This document shows positions 8,290 through 18,439 of a stretch of 64,000 bases of DNA, piece after piece. A program made the translations under genes and the position numbers. Every line of letters starts with the position of its first letter. Positions within the stretch are counted from its first letter, which is position 1. The notes under the pieces are model-generated. The model was not told the origin of the DNA. It ran no database searches and worked only from the letters and a program-made list of their open reading frames with translations. Origin of the DNA: Prevotella sp. (lineage in GTDB: Bacteria > Bacteroidota > Bacteroidia > Bacteroidales > Bacteroidaceae). The stretch is from NCBI GenBank assembly GCA_017470345.1, contig JAFUEP010000036.1, forward strand, positions 25,466 to 89,465, written 5' to 3'.

Positions 8290-11200
8290 ATGAAGATTTC
8301 AAAACTACTCGTTTTGAGCGCACTTTGGCTCTGTGGCCTCGGTGCACAGGCTGCTATCGTTGACGGAGTCCGCCAGGCTCCCGAACCGAGCACCATCCCG
8401 TTCCAGGTAGGCACGAAGGAGGCACCCTACTACCTCTACAACACGTCGGCCCACCTGTTCTTCACCCAAGGCAATAACTGGGGTACGCGCGCCTGCGTCG
8501 GCCCTCACGCCTCGGCCGTGAAGCTCTACTTTGAGGAAGCCCCCGATGGTGGCTACCTGCTCTATGACTTTATCTGCATCCGCAGCACCACCTACAATTG
8601 GCACAACGCTTGCTCTGAGGCCAACGGATCGTCGCTCTACTGCGACCAGTCGGCCTCTTGGGGACGCCCCTACTGGGTGGTTGAGCCCACGACCGGCAAC
8701 GGATTCCGTCTGGCCAACCTGTCCCCCATCGAAGAGGCTGCCGACGGCAGCACCCTCTACATGGGCCGTTGCGACACCATCCCCCAGAACTACGGCAACG
8801 CCTACGCCGGTTTCACTGACGACGCCAAGCGCTTCCCCGTCAGCGACAACCTCGTGGCCAACAGCGAGCTGAACCACATCGACTGGGCACTCGTCAGCGT
8901 GGAGGACTACGAGGCAGCCGGCCAGGCCTTTGCCATCTTCGACAAGGCTCAGGAGCTGCTCGACATCATCAATGTCGCCAAGGGCAAGGGCATCAACGTC
9001 GCTGCCCAGGAGCAGGTCTACCTCAACGAGAGCGCCACGATGGAGGAGCTTGAGGCTGCCATCGCAGCCGTCAAGGAGGCCATCGCACAGGCTGCCGAGA
9101 ATGCAGCCAGCGTCGGCAGCCCCGTCGACATGACCACCTCGCTGAAGAACCCCGACTTCGGTACCGGCAACAGCGAAGGCTGGAGCGGCACGGCCCCCAA
9201 CATGTCCGGCGACGGCAACCACGCTGCTGCCAACGTGGCTGAGCAATACAACAAGACGTTCGACACCTATCAGAAGCTGACCGACCTGCCGAAGGGTGTC
9301 TACAAGATGAACGCCAAGACCTTCTTCCGCGGCACCTATGCTGACCTGCTGAGCGGCGCCAACAAGGTGGCCTACATGTATGCTGCCACGGGCGACACCC
9401 TGCGCACCTACTTCAACAACGCCTATGCTCCGCTGAACACCGAGTCGCTCGTCGACAAGTATGGTGCTACTACCTACTTCAACACCCCCAACGTTGAGGG
9501 TTCGACCACAACGGCCGACGGCATCACCTACTACATCCCCAACAACCCCTCGACCTTCCGTCTCTACTACGAGGAGGAGGGCAAGAACTGGTATGACACC
9601 AACCTCTTCTTCTCCGTCGCTGACGGCAACGCCGTCCTCGGTGTGAAGAAGGATCAGAACGTAGCTGGCAGCTCGACCGACTGGGCCGTCTTCGACCAGT
9701 TCACCCTGACCTACTACGGCAACGCCGCTGAGGCCTACCAGTACTGGGTCGACGAGTATGTCAAGGGCTGCACCGACTATTCGACGCTGCCTGAGGACGT
9801 CGTCGTCACCGAATCTTATATTGAGGCTTACAACGAGACCCTCCAGGGCCTCAAGGCCAGCAACCGCGAGGAGGCTATCGCCGCCATCGCCGCTGTTGAG
9901 GCTGCCGTCAGCAACGTCACGCTCAACATCTCGCTCTGGAATCAGTACAAGGCTCTGATCGACGAGGCCAAGAGCATCATGAACAACGAGAACCTCGACC
10001 AGGATCGCATCGAGAACACCTACGGTGTGGGCGACTGGGCTGATTTCAACGCTGAGGACGCACTCAAAGACCACTCGATGACCAACGAGGAGCTGCAGGC
10101 CGAGATCGAGAAGTGGAGCACCATCCTCAAGGAGGTCTCGACATGGTTCGTCGAGGTCGAGGAAGGTCGCATCGACCAGACCTCGCTGCTGGTCAACCCC
10201 GCCTTCACCGGCAATGCTGACGGCTGGACCCGCGAGGCTGCCAGCGGTGGCAACGTCGCCTATGGTAACAACGCCTACGAGGGCTGGAACAACGCCAGCT
10301 TCGACATCTATCAGGTCGTGAAGAACGCTCCCGAGGGCATCTACGAGATCGAGGTGCAGGGCTTCTATCGCTATGGCCGCGGCCAGAACGCATGGGATCG
10401 CTATGAGGCTCAGACCGACCAGTATGTCAAGCCCAACGGCGCTCCCGTCTTCGTCTACATGAACGCCAAGCAGACCCCGTTCAAGAACCTCTTCGACGAG
10501 CCGGGTGAGACTGAGGCCTACAGCACTCAGAACACTCAGATCACGACCGCTGACGGCACCACGCTGAACTTCCCCGACGGCATGGCCAGCTTCGAGATCG
10601 CAGGCAACGCCGGCAAGTACAAGCAGTCGGCCTACGGTATCATCCGCAAGGGTCAGGATATGCGCGTCGGTGTGAAGGGTACCACCAACCAGCTGGGCGA
10701 CAGCTGGGCTATCTGGGACAACTTCAAGCTCTACAACGTCGGTAAGAACAAGAACGCCGTGCTCAACGTGCTGCCCGACGAGATTGCCAACGCCAAGACC
10801 CTGCTCAACGAGAACATGGGCAAGAGCATCTACAACAACCTCGTGGCTGCCATCAACGCCGCTGAGGCTGCCCTGAGCAGCGACGACGGCGAGGTGCTCT
10901 TCGACGCCCTGAGCGACCTCTTCGACGCTGAGGAGAATGTCAGCGCTTCGATTGCCCTCTTCAAGCAGCTCAACGATGCCAACGAGGCACTGCTCGACGA
11001 CCTGGGCCAGTTCGACCAGACCGCTACTTCGGCTGCCAAGGCTAATGCCGGCGCCCTCTATGAAACGATCGCCGGTGCCATCGCAGGCCGTGAGCTCGAT
11101 GATGCCGACGTGGCTGACTACCTGATCAAGATCAAGGAGGCCAAGACGCAGCTCCGTCTGCCCTCTGACTATGCCGATGCCAACGACCTGGCTCCCGTCG

Positions 11201-11982
11201 TGGTGAGCAACGTCATCGTCAACGGCAGCTACGATGCTGACAACAGCGGATGGGACGGCTCGACTGCTGCCTACAACGCTACGGCCGGCAACGTGGAGAT
11301 CTTCAACGCCAACTTCGACTACTATCAGGACCTCTACGGACTGCCCGCAGGTACCTATCAGCTCAATGTCCAGGGCTTCTATCGCGCCGGTGGATATGCT
11401 GCTGACTACACCAGCTATCAGGCTAATCCCGACAGCCTCAACAACGCATTCTACTATGCTATGGTCGTCGCCGATGCTGACAGCATCTACAGCAGCAAGC
11501 CGCTGAAGCGCCTCGCAGCCGAGGCTCGCGATGACAATCCTGGCGACGGCTTCGTCGAGGTCACTGAGGGTGCCGGCAAGTTCGTGCCCAACTCGATGGT
11601 GGCCGCTGGTGATGCCTTCCTGAGCCAGGTCGATCCTAACGATCCCGCTTCGCCCTTCTTCTACACCAACGCACCGCTGACCTTCAAGGTCGGTCAGGAC
11701 GGCAAGGCCCGCATCGGTATGAAGAAGGATGAAAACATCGGCGACAACTGGTGTATCTGGGACAACTGGACACTCGTCTACTTCGGTGAGAACAGTGAGC
11801 TCGTCGTCGACGGCGACGCCTCCAGCACTCAGGGCGTCGAGAATGTCAACCTGGGCGAGCCCGTCCGCACCGAGTTCTTCACCCTCGACGGCCGCAAGGC
11901 TGCCGGCCTCGGTCATGGCATCGTCATCATGCGCCAGACCATGGGCAACGGTGCTGTCATCATCAAGAAGATCCGCAAGTAA
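8290..11982 (+). CDS. Large secreted protein with three repeated beta-sandwich modules and a C-terminal sorting-type tail
   Basis: 1230 residues. Signal peptide MKISKLLVLSALWLCGLGAQA. Three homologous modules begin near residues 287 (NPDFGTGNSEGWSG), 635 (NPAFTGNADGWTRE) and 977 (NGSYDADNSGWDG). Each continues with a YQ..xxLPxGxYxxxxxGFYR pattern and ends with a W.IWDNxxLxYxG strand, suggesting galactose-binding-like, carbohydrate-binding folds. Helical FIVAR-like linkers separate them (~210-275, ~485-625, ~820-965). The last ~35 residues (TEFFTLDGRKAAGLGHGIVIM...) resemble the C-terminal tails of Prevotella secreted proteins. Codon use is extremely biased, as in highly expressed genes. It precedes the SusC/SusD block and could be a surface glycan-binding protein. 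No catalytic domain is visible. Confidence 0.7.
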   Translation: MKISKLLVLSALWLCGLGAQAAIVDGVRQAPEPSTIPFQVGTKEAPYYLYNTSAHLFFTQGNNWGTRACVGPHASAVKLYFEEAPDGGYLLYDFICIRSTTYNWHNACSEANGSSLYCDQSASWGRPYWVVEPTTGNGFRLANLSPIEEAADGSTLYMGRCDTIPQNYGNAYAGFTDDAKRFPVSDNLVANSELNHIDWALVSVEDYEAAGQAFAIFDKAQELLDIINVAKGKGINVAAQEQVYLNESATMEELEAAIAAVKEAIAQAAENAASVGSPVDMTTSLKNPDFGTGNSEGWSGTAPNMSGDGNHAAANVAEQYNKTFDTYQKLTDLPKGVYKMNAKTFFRGTYADLLSGANKVAYMYAATGDTLRTYFNNAYAPLNTESLVDKYGATTYFNTPNVEGSTTTADGITYYIPNNPSTFRLYYEEEGKNWYDTNLFFSVADGNAVLGVKKDQNVAGSSTDWAVFDQFTLTYYGNAAEAYQYWVDEYVKGCTDYSTLPEDVVVTESYIEAYNETLQGLKASNREEAIAAIAAVEAAVSNVTLNISLWNQYKALIDEAKSIMNNENLDQDRIENTYGVGDWADFNAEDALKDHSMTNEELQAEIEKWSTILKEVSTWFVEVEEGRIDQTSLLVNPAFTGNADGWTREAASGGNVAYGNNAYEGWNNASFDIYQVVKNAPEGIYEIEVQGFYRYGRGQNAWDRYEAQTDQYVKPNGAPVFVYMNAKQTPFKNLFDEPGETEAYSTQNTQITTADGTTLNFPDGMASFEIAGNAGKYKQSAYGIIRKGQDMRVGVKGTTNQLGDSWAIWDNFKLYNVGKNKNAVLNVLPDEIANAKTLLNENMGKSIYNNLVAAINAAEAALSSDDGEVLFDALSDLFDAEENVSASIALFKQLNDANEALLDDLGQFDQTATSAAKANAGALYETIAGAIAGRELDDADVADYLIKIKEAKTQLRLPSDYADANDLAPVVVSNVIVNGSYDADNSGWDGSTAAYNATAGNVEIFNANFDYYQDLYGLPAGTYQLNVQGFYRAGGYAADYTSYQANPDSLNNAFYYAMVVADADSIYSSKPLKRLAAEARDDNPGDGFVEVTEGAGKFVPNSMVAAGDAFLSQVDPNDPASPFFYTNAPLTFKVGQDGKARIGMKKDENIGDNWCIWDNWTLVYFGENSELVVDGDASSTQGVENVNLGEPVRTEFFTLDGRKAAGLGHGIVIMRQTMGNGAVIIKKIRK

Positions 11983-12036
11983 AGTAAAGACGTATTGTAA
12001 AGAAAGAATGATTTCAATAACATTCTAACCTGAGAT

Positions 12037-12090
12037 AAGGGACTGGGGCGACCGGAAGCAAAAAACGGTCGTCGCCAGCCCCTTCATTTT
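12037..12090 (+). terminator. Rho-independent terminator
   Basis: AAGGGACTGGGGCGACCG pairs with CGGTCGTCGCCAGCCCCTT across an A-rich loop and is followed by CATTTTCTG. It separates the 1230-residue gene from the fasciclin/SusCD operon. Confidence 0.8.
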
Positions 12091-12266
12091 CTGTTGACTA
12101 CACCTTTTTTATATATAAGACATAGCCGCAGCTATCTGCGGGACGCATGATTCAGCTGACCTCCAAGCGTCGGCTCACCAAGATTGAAAACCCCTCAAGC
12201 CCGTCACCTTACGGGTGTCATCATAAAGAGAACGAGATAAAAAAACAATAACACTAACAAAACTCT

Positions 12267-15050
12267 ATGAAACGTAAAACTATCGTAATGCAAAAGCGAC
12301 AGGTGGCGATGGCCATCTGCGGGATGCTGATAGGGACGGCCGCGCTGACCACGACGTCGTGCTCCGACGACGTGCTCACCGGACAGCCTTCATGGCTGGG
12401 CAACTCTATCTATGAGCGCCTGCAGGAAGACGGCCACTACAAGACCACCCTGCGTCTCATCGACGACCTCGGCCAGGCTGAGGTGCTCGGCCACACAGGC
12501 TCGAAGACGCTCTTCGCTGCTGACGACAATGCCTACAACGAGTGGTTCGGCCACAACTCGTGGGGCGTCAACAGCTATGAACAGCTCACCGAGGCTCAGA
12601 AGAAGCTGCTCCTGAACAACTCGATGATCAACAATGCCTACCTCATCGAGCTGATGTCGAACGTCAGCGGCAACCCGCCCATGGAGGGCATGGCCATGCG
12701 CCGCGAGACGGCTGCCTCGATCTACGACTCGGTCTACATCATGCCCGCGTCGAAGATGCCCGGCACCGAGGCATGGGCCAGCTATCGCGAGCGGGGCAAG
12801 AGCATGCCCATCTTCAAGGACGGCACCGCCGCCCCGATGATCCACTTCCTGCCCGCCTTCATGCGCTACTATAAGATCACTAACGAGGACCTCGCCGTGC
12901 TCACCAACGGACAGGCCACCTCGACCGACGAGGCATGGGTCAACGGCAAGAAGGTCATCGAGCGCGACATCACCTGCAAGAACGGCTATGTGCAGAAGGT
13001 CGACGGCGTCATCGAGTCGTCGCCCAACATGGCCGAGATCCTGCGCCAGCATCCGCAGATGTCGATGTGGTCGGCACTCATCGACCGCTTCTCGGCACCA
13101 TATTATCATGCCAACGGCACACGCGAGTATAACCGCATCTACAACAACGAGGACTCCGTCTTCACCCTCCGCTACTACAGCAAGCGCTCGCTCGGCGGAC
13201 AGGAGAACAACCGCATGCCTAACGGCGAGACGGCCCCCGCACAGCTGTCGTTCGACCCGGGATGGAACCACTACATGTACTCCAACACCATGGGCTACGA
13301 CCTGCACTACGATGCCGGCGCCATGATCGTCCCGACGGACGAGGCCCTCACCGAATGGTGGAACGGCGACGGACGCGACCTGCAGGACGAGTATAAGTCG
13401 TGGGACTCCATCCCCGCTGCCACACTGGCCAAGCTGCTCAACGTCAACATGCTGCCCACGTTCACCGAGAGCGTCCCCTCGAAGTTCGACCACGTGCTCA
13501 ACGACGCCAAGGAGCCCCTCGGCATCAAGGTTGAGGACATCGACTCGTGCTTCATGGGTTGCAACGGCGTGGTCTACCTGGTCAACAAGGTGTTCGCGCC
13601 TGCCGAGTATGCTTCGGTGGCTTATCCCGCACTGGCCCACCAGTCGACGATGAACATCATCTACTGGGCCATCGAGACCAGCGACAACAATAACAACAAG
13701 TCGACCTATCTGCCCTACCTCCTCTCCATGGACTCGAAGTATGCGCTGCTGATGCCGACCAACGACGCCATGTTCTACTACATCGACCCCGCCACCTACG
13801 GAGCCACTAACAACGTCACCGGCGAGGGCGACGAGACCTACACCGTCGAGGCACCCCAGATGATCAGCTTCCGCTACGACCCCACCAAGTCGTCAACCGA
13901 GCGGGTCCAGGCCAGCCGCTTCAACTGTACGGTCGATGCCGACGGCAACATCACCCAGGGTGCACGCACGCAGCTTGAGGTGGGCCGCAAGGTGATCAAC
14001 AAGATGCTCGACGACCTGGTCAACCAGCTCATCATCGTCATCCCCGACAAGTCGAAGACGCTCGAGGACTACGTCCGCGAGGGCTACCAGTACTTCAAGA
14101 CCAAGGGTGGCAGCCTCGTCAAGGTGATGCAGCAGCCCGACGGCTCGCTGGCCTTCGCCGGCGGATGGCAGATGGAGCACAACGACAAGCCGCTGCCCGC
14201 CACTGAGGTCTACACCAAGACCAACGGCCGCTCCTATCAGATTGAGAACCAGGTGCCGATGACGGCTCAGAAGTCGCTCTTCATGACGCTGCGCGAACAT
14301 TCGGAATACAGATCGTTCTTCAGCCTGCTCGACAACGACTTCACGTCGCTGCTGAGCGAGAAGCTGAACAACAAGTACACCCCGAGCGGACAGGCTCAGG
14401 GCAACAAGAACATGTCGCTCTTTGACAACTATAACTACACCGTCTACGTGCCCACCAACGCCTCGCTGCAGCAGATGCAGCGCGACGGCCTGCTGCCCAC
14501 CGAACGCGAGCTCGACGCCGACCTGGCCCTCTGGGAGGAGGAGGTCGGACGCGAGACCATCGAGCACACCGTCCTCGACAGCATCTGCGAGGCTGAGCAC
14601 TGGTATGCTGCCAATGCCACCTGGGAGGACAAGGAGGCTGTGCAGGAGAAGGTGCGCACCTGCGTCAAGAACATCATCTCCGACTTCATCCGCTATCATG
14701 TCCAGGACCACTCGCTGGCCATCGGCATGGCTCCTGAGGCCGGCCAGAGCGACAACAACTACGAGTCGATGAAGCGCAATCCCGAGACGGGCCGCTTCTT
14801 CCCCCTGACCGTCGATTTCGACAATGAAAAGCTCTCTGTCACCGACTACAAGGGCAACACCCGTCAGGTGCAGAAGACCGAGGGCCTCTACAACAACGTC
14901 TGCCGTGAGTATTGGTTTGATGGCACCAACAACAGCGCCCGCCTCTTCATGGCCAGCGATGCCGTGGTCCATCTGATCAATGCGCCGCTCTTCTTCGAGA
15001 CGATGAAGCCCTGGCGCGAGGTGGTCAGAACTTATCTTAACAACAACTAA
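12267..15050 (+). CDS. Fasciclin (FAS1) domain lipoprotein, multi-domain
   Basis: 927 residues. Lipoprotein signal ending in TTSC (Cys ~32), with a second possible start at 12288. At least three FAS1-like modules can be seen. The first is ~45-150 (TLFAADDNAYNEWF), the second lies in the middle (KYALLMPTNDAMFYY, ~490) and the third is C-terminal (YTVYVPTNASLQQM, ~725). These carry the FAS1 hallmark 'hTVFAPTNxAh'. FAS1 domains mediate adhesion or ligand binding at the cell surface. The gene lies 18 bases upstream of a SusC gene, with a strong Shine-Dalgarno between them, so it should be co-transcribed and may act as an accessory surface component of that transporter. Confidence 0.8.
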   Translation: MKRKTIVMQKRQVAMAICGMLIGTAALTTTSCSDDVLTGQPSWLGNSIYERLQEDGHYKTTLRLIDDLGQAEVLGHTGSKTLFAADDNAYNEWFGHNSWGVNSYEQLTEAQKKLLLNNSMINNAYLIELMSNVSGNPPMEGMAMRRETAASIYDSVYIMPASKMPGTEAWASYRERGKSMPIFKDGTAAPMIHFLPAFMRYYKITNEDLAVLTNGQATSTDEAWVNGKKVIERDITCKNGYVQKVDGVIESSPNMAEILRQHPQMSMWSALIDRFSAPYYHANGTREYNRIYNNEDSVFTLRYYSKRSLGGQENNRMPNGETAPAQLSFDPGWNHYMYSNTMGYDLHYDAGAMIVPTDEALTEWWNGDGRDLQDEYKSWDSIPAATLAKLLNVNMLPTFTESVPSKFDHVLNDAKEPLGIKVEDIDSCFMGCNGVVYLVNKVFAPAEYASVAYPALAHQSTMNIIYWAIETSDNNNNKSTYLPYLLSMDSKYALLMPTNDAMFYYIDPATYGATNNVTGEGDETYTVEAPQMISFRYDPTKSSTERVQASRFNCTVDADGNITQGARTQLEVGRKVINKMLDDLVNQLIIVIPDKSKTLEDYVREGYQYFKTKGGSLVKVMQQPDGSLAFAGGWQMEHNDKPLPATEVYTKTNGRSYQIENQVPMTAQKSLFMTLREHSEYRSFFSLLDNDFTSLLSEKLNNKYTPSGQAQGNKNMSLFDNYNYTVYVPTNASLQQMQRDGLLPTERELDADLALWEEEVGRETIEHTVLDSICEAEHWYAANATWEDKEAVQEKVRTCVKNIISDFIRYHVQDHSLAIGMAPEAGQSDNNYESMKRNPETGRFFPLTVDFDNEKLSVTDYKGNTRQVQKTEGLYNNVCREYWFDGTNNSARLFMASDAVVHLINAPLFFETMKPWREVVRTYLNNN

Positions 15051-15068
15051 GGAGGAACACTACGCAAT

Positions 15069-18000
15069 ATGAGAATAATTAAGCATATCATCATGGTGCT
15101 GGCACTGATGTTCACCACGACCATCGGCGCACAGACAATCTCGTCGGTTCACGGTACGGTGAGCGACGATATGGGTCCGCTCATGGGTGCTACGGTCTGC
15201 GAAATCGACGCTACGGGCCGTATCATCGAGTCGGCCGTTACCGACCTGAACGGTAACTTCACGATGAAGATTCGCAATGCCAAGGACAAGATCCGCTTCA
15301 GCTACGTCGGCACGAAGACGGTCACGTTGCCTATCAACAAGACCACCTTCAACGTCACCATGACCTCGGCCACACAGATCAAGGAGGTCGTCGTCAAGTC
15401 GAAGAAGCGCATGCAGGGCAATGCACTGCCCATTCCCGAGCGCGAAATCTCGTACGCCACACAGACCATCTCGATGAAGGAGTTCGAGGGTCTGGGCATC
15501 ACCTCTGTCGACGAGGCCCTGCAGGGCCGTATCGCAGGTCTTGACATCATCGGCAACTCGGGCGACCTGGGCTCTGGCTCCACCATGCGTCTGCGTGGTG
15601 CCTCGTCGCTCTCGACGCTGACCGACGCCAACCCGCTCATCGTCGTCGACGGCAACATCCGCGAGGTCAGCCTCGACAACTTCGACATGGCCGGTGCCAA
15701 CAACGAGAAGTTCGCCGAGCTGCTCAACATCAACCCCGAGGACATCGCATCGATCACCGTGCTCAAGGACGCTGCCGCCACGGCCGTCTACGGTTCGCAG
15801 GGCGGTAACGGTGTCATCGAGCTCACCACCAAGCGTGGTGTGCGCGGTAAGCCGAAACTCACCTATTCGCTGAAGCTCACCGGCACCTATCAGCCCCAGG
15901 GCTACAAGCTGCTCAACGGTGACGACTACACCATGATGCTCAAGGAGGCCTACTTCAACCCTGAGCAGAACGACAACGCCTCCGACCAGAACGCCATCCC
16001 CGAGATCAACTATCTGGACAACACGGGCGGATTCCCCGACTGGCGCCAGTATCGCGACAACACCGACTGGCGCGACGCCGTCACCCAGCACGGTCTGCGC
16101 CAGAACCACTACGTCACCATCTCGGGTGGCGGTGAGAAGGCCTCGTTCCGCATCGGCGGTGGTTTCGACCACGAGACGGGTACGATGATTGAGCAGAAGC
16201 TCAACCGATTCTCCACCCGCGTCGCCCTCGACTACAACGTCTCGCAGCGCATCCGCGTCAGCACCAACTTCGCGCTGACCTACACCAAGAACGACATGAA
16301 CTACGACAACCTGCTGAGCATTGCCCTGAAGAAGATGCCGAACGTCAGCATCTACGAGAAGGACCCCATCACAGGCAAGAACACGTCGGCATACTACACC
16401 ATGCCGTGGGAAGGCATCTACATCGGTTCGGGCGTCTTCGAGAAGGACCAGCGCACCTATGTCAACCCCGTCGCTTCGGCCAAGCTGGCCAAGAACCAGC
16501 GCCGCACCTACGACATGTCGCCTGAGCTCGTCATCAACTACCAGCTGCTCGGCCTCGACGAGGACCACTGGCAGCTGAACTGGCGCGGCTCGGTCTACAT
16601 GAACATCTTCAACCAGTACGACGACAAGTTCTATCCCCAGGAGGTCACCCCGCGCGGATGGGAGGGCAAGGTCAACACCTCGTTCGCAGGCTCGTCGAAG
16701 AGCGTCTCGTTCAACACCAAGCAGACGCTGACCCTCATCCCCGCCTTCAAGAACAAGGACCACTCGATGATGATCATGGGCCGCTTCGAGCTCACCTCGG
16801 GTTCGTCCAACTATCAGAACACCAGCGGCTACGGCCTGCCCTCGACCGACAACACCGTCACCAGCCCCGCCGCCGGCGGACTGATTGAGGACGTGTCGTC
16901 GGGCTACGGACAGTGGCGCTCGATGTACTATACCTTCTCGACCCACTACGCCTATAAGGGCCGCTACATGGCCGACGTCACCGTCCGTGCAGACGGTACG
17001 ACCAAGTTCGGACCCGGCCACCGCTGGGGCTACTTCCCCTCCGTCTCGCTCCGATGGAACATCATCGACGAGCCATGGATGGAGTCCTTCCGCGAGATGG
17101 GTCTGTCGATGCTCTCGCTGCGTCCCAGCTGGGGTCGCGTGGGCAACCAGCCGAACCAGAACTATCTCTACACCTCGAAGTACGGCTCCACCAGCCGCTA
17201 TCTCGACATGTCCGCCATGCAGCCCAACAACATCCGTCTGACCAACCTGAAGTGGCAGATCGTCTCGAGCTATAACGTCGGTGCCGACTTCGGATTCTTC
17301 GACGACAAGCTGACGCTGACCATCGAGGGCTACCGCTCGACGACCACCGACATGCTCATGGCCAACTATCGCATCCCCTCGAACGCCGGTTTCGCCACCG
17401 TCCCCTACCGCAACAGCGGCAAGATGCGCAACACGGGTTGGGAGTTCCACCTCAACACCAACCGCCTCATCAAGGCCGGCAAGTTCATCATGGACATGAA
17501 CGCCAACTTCGGTAACAACCGCAACGAAATCCTCGAGATGGACGAGTACATCCTCGACAACCTCAACTCGACCTTCGGCTACAAGAACGGTGAGTGGCTG
17601 CGCCGCGTGCAGGTGCACAACCCCTTCGGCGCCATCTACGGATTCAAGTTCAAGGGCGTCTACACCCACAACTACAACACCTTCGTCAACATGACCCCCG
17701 AGCAGCGTCAAGACTTCCTGGCTCAGGGCTACACCGCTCCCGTGGCCACCAATGCTGACGGTTCCATCGTGGTCGACGCCAACGGCGTGCCCGTCCGCAT
17801 GATGTACAACTACACCAACGACGCCACGGGTAAGAACTACCGCTTCCAGGGTGGTGACGCCATCTATGAGGACATCAACAACGACGGTCAGATCAACGCC
17901 CTCGACATCACCTACCTCGGCTCGTCGCTGCCTAAGCTGACCGGTGGCTTCGGCTTCACCTTCAACTATGGCGACTGGCGCCTCTCGACTCAGTTTACCT

Positions 18001-18425
18001 ATCGTGTGGGCAACAAGATCATCAACATGGCACGCCTGCACGCCGAGGCTATGATTGGCAACGACAACCAGAGCCAGGCCGTCAACTACCGCTGGCGTAA
18101 GGAGAGCGATCGGACCTCCATCCCGCGTGCCATGCACGGCGACAACTCGCAGTTCAACACGCTGGTCAGCGACCGCTTCGTCGAGGACGGCTCCTACCTC
18201 CGTATGAGCTACGCCCAGCTGTCGTATGCCATCAAGAAGAAGTATCTGAAGTGGATCGGACTGAACCGCATCTCGTTCTACGCCTCGATCAACAACCCCT
18301 TTGTCATCACGAAGTACTCCGGCGTCGACCCCGACATCTCGAACGTCGGCTACGATCCCGCCATCGACAATGCCCAGACACCGCGCTCACGCTCCTATAC
18401 GCTGGGTGTTACTGTTGACTTCTAA
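15069..18425 (+). CDS. SusC/RagA-family TonB-linked outer-membrane transporter (first copy)
   Basis: 1118 residues. Signal peptide (MRIIKHIIMVLALMFTTTIGAQ), then a CarboxypepD_reg-like domain (~27-105, GTVSDDMGPLMGATV). The TonB plug (~130-240) shows LQGRIAGLDI, GSTMRLRGASSL, NPLIVVDG and the end motif VLKDAAATAVYGSQGGNGVI. A 22-strand-type beta-barrel runs to the C-terminal aromatic residue (TVDF). It imports an unknown oligomer or nutrient across the outer membrane with its SusD partner, which starts 14 bases downstream. The ribosome binding site AAGGAGG overlaps the stop codon of the preceding FAS1 gene, unusually strong for this phylum. Confidence 0.95.
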   Translation: MRIIKHIIMVLALMFTTTIGAQTISSVHGTVSDDMGPLMGATVCEIDATGRIIESAVTDLNGNFTMKIRNAKDKIRFSYVGTKTVTLPINKTTFNVTMTSATQIKEVVVKSKKRMQGNALPIPEREISYATQTISMKEFEGLGITSVDEALQGRIAGLDIIGNSGDLGSGSTMRLRGASSLSTLTDANPLIVVDGNIREVSLDNFDMAGANNEKFAELLNINPEDIASITVLKDAAATAVYGSQGGNGVIELTTKRGVRGKPKLTYSLKLTGTYQPQGYKLLNGDDYTMMLKEAYFNPEQNDNASDQNAIPEINYLDNTGGFPDWRQYRDNTDWRDAVTQHGLRQNHYVTISGGGEKASFRIGGGFDHETGTMIEQKLNRFSTRVALDYNVSQRIRVSTNFALTYTKNDMNYDNLLSIALKKMPNVSIYEKDPITGKNTSAYYTMPWEGIYIGSGVFEKDQRTYVNPVASAKLAKNQRRTYDMSPELVINYQLLGLDEDHWQLNWRGSVYMNIFNQYDDKFYPQEVTPRGWEGKVNTSFAGSSKSVSFNTKQTLTLIPAFKNKDHSMMIMGRFELTSGSSNYQNTSGYGLPSTDNTVTSPAAGGLIEDVSSGYGQWRSMYYTFSTHYAYKGRYMADVTVRADGTTKFGPGHRWGYFPSVSLRWNIIDEPWMESFREMGLSMLSLRPSWGRVGNQPNQNYLYTSKYGSTSRYLDMSAMQPNNIRLTNLKWQIVSSYNVGADFGFFDDKLTLTIEGYRSTTTDMLMANYRIPSNAGFATVPYRNSGKMRNTGWEFHLNTNRLIKAGKFIMDMNANFGNNRNEILEMDEYILDNLNSTFGYKNGEWLRRVQVHNPFGAIYGFKFKGVYTHNYNTFVNMTPEQRQDFLAQGYTAPVATNADGSIVVDANGVPVRMMYNYTNDATGKNYRFQGGDAIYEDINNDGQINALDITYLGSSLPKLTGGFGFTFNYGDWRLSTQFTYRVGNKIINMARLHAEAMIGNDNQSQAVNYRWRKESDRTSIPRAMHGDNSQFNTLVSDRFVEDGSYLRMSYAQLSYAIKKKYLKWIGLNRISFYASINNPFVITKYSGVDPDISNVGYDPAIDNAQTPRSRSYTLGVTVDF

Positions 18426-18439
18426 ACCGATACACAATT

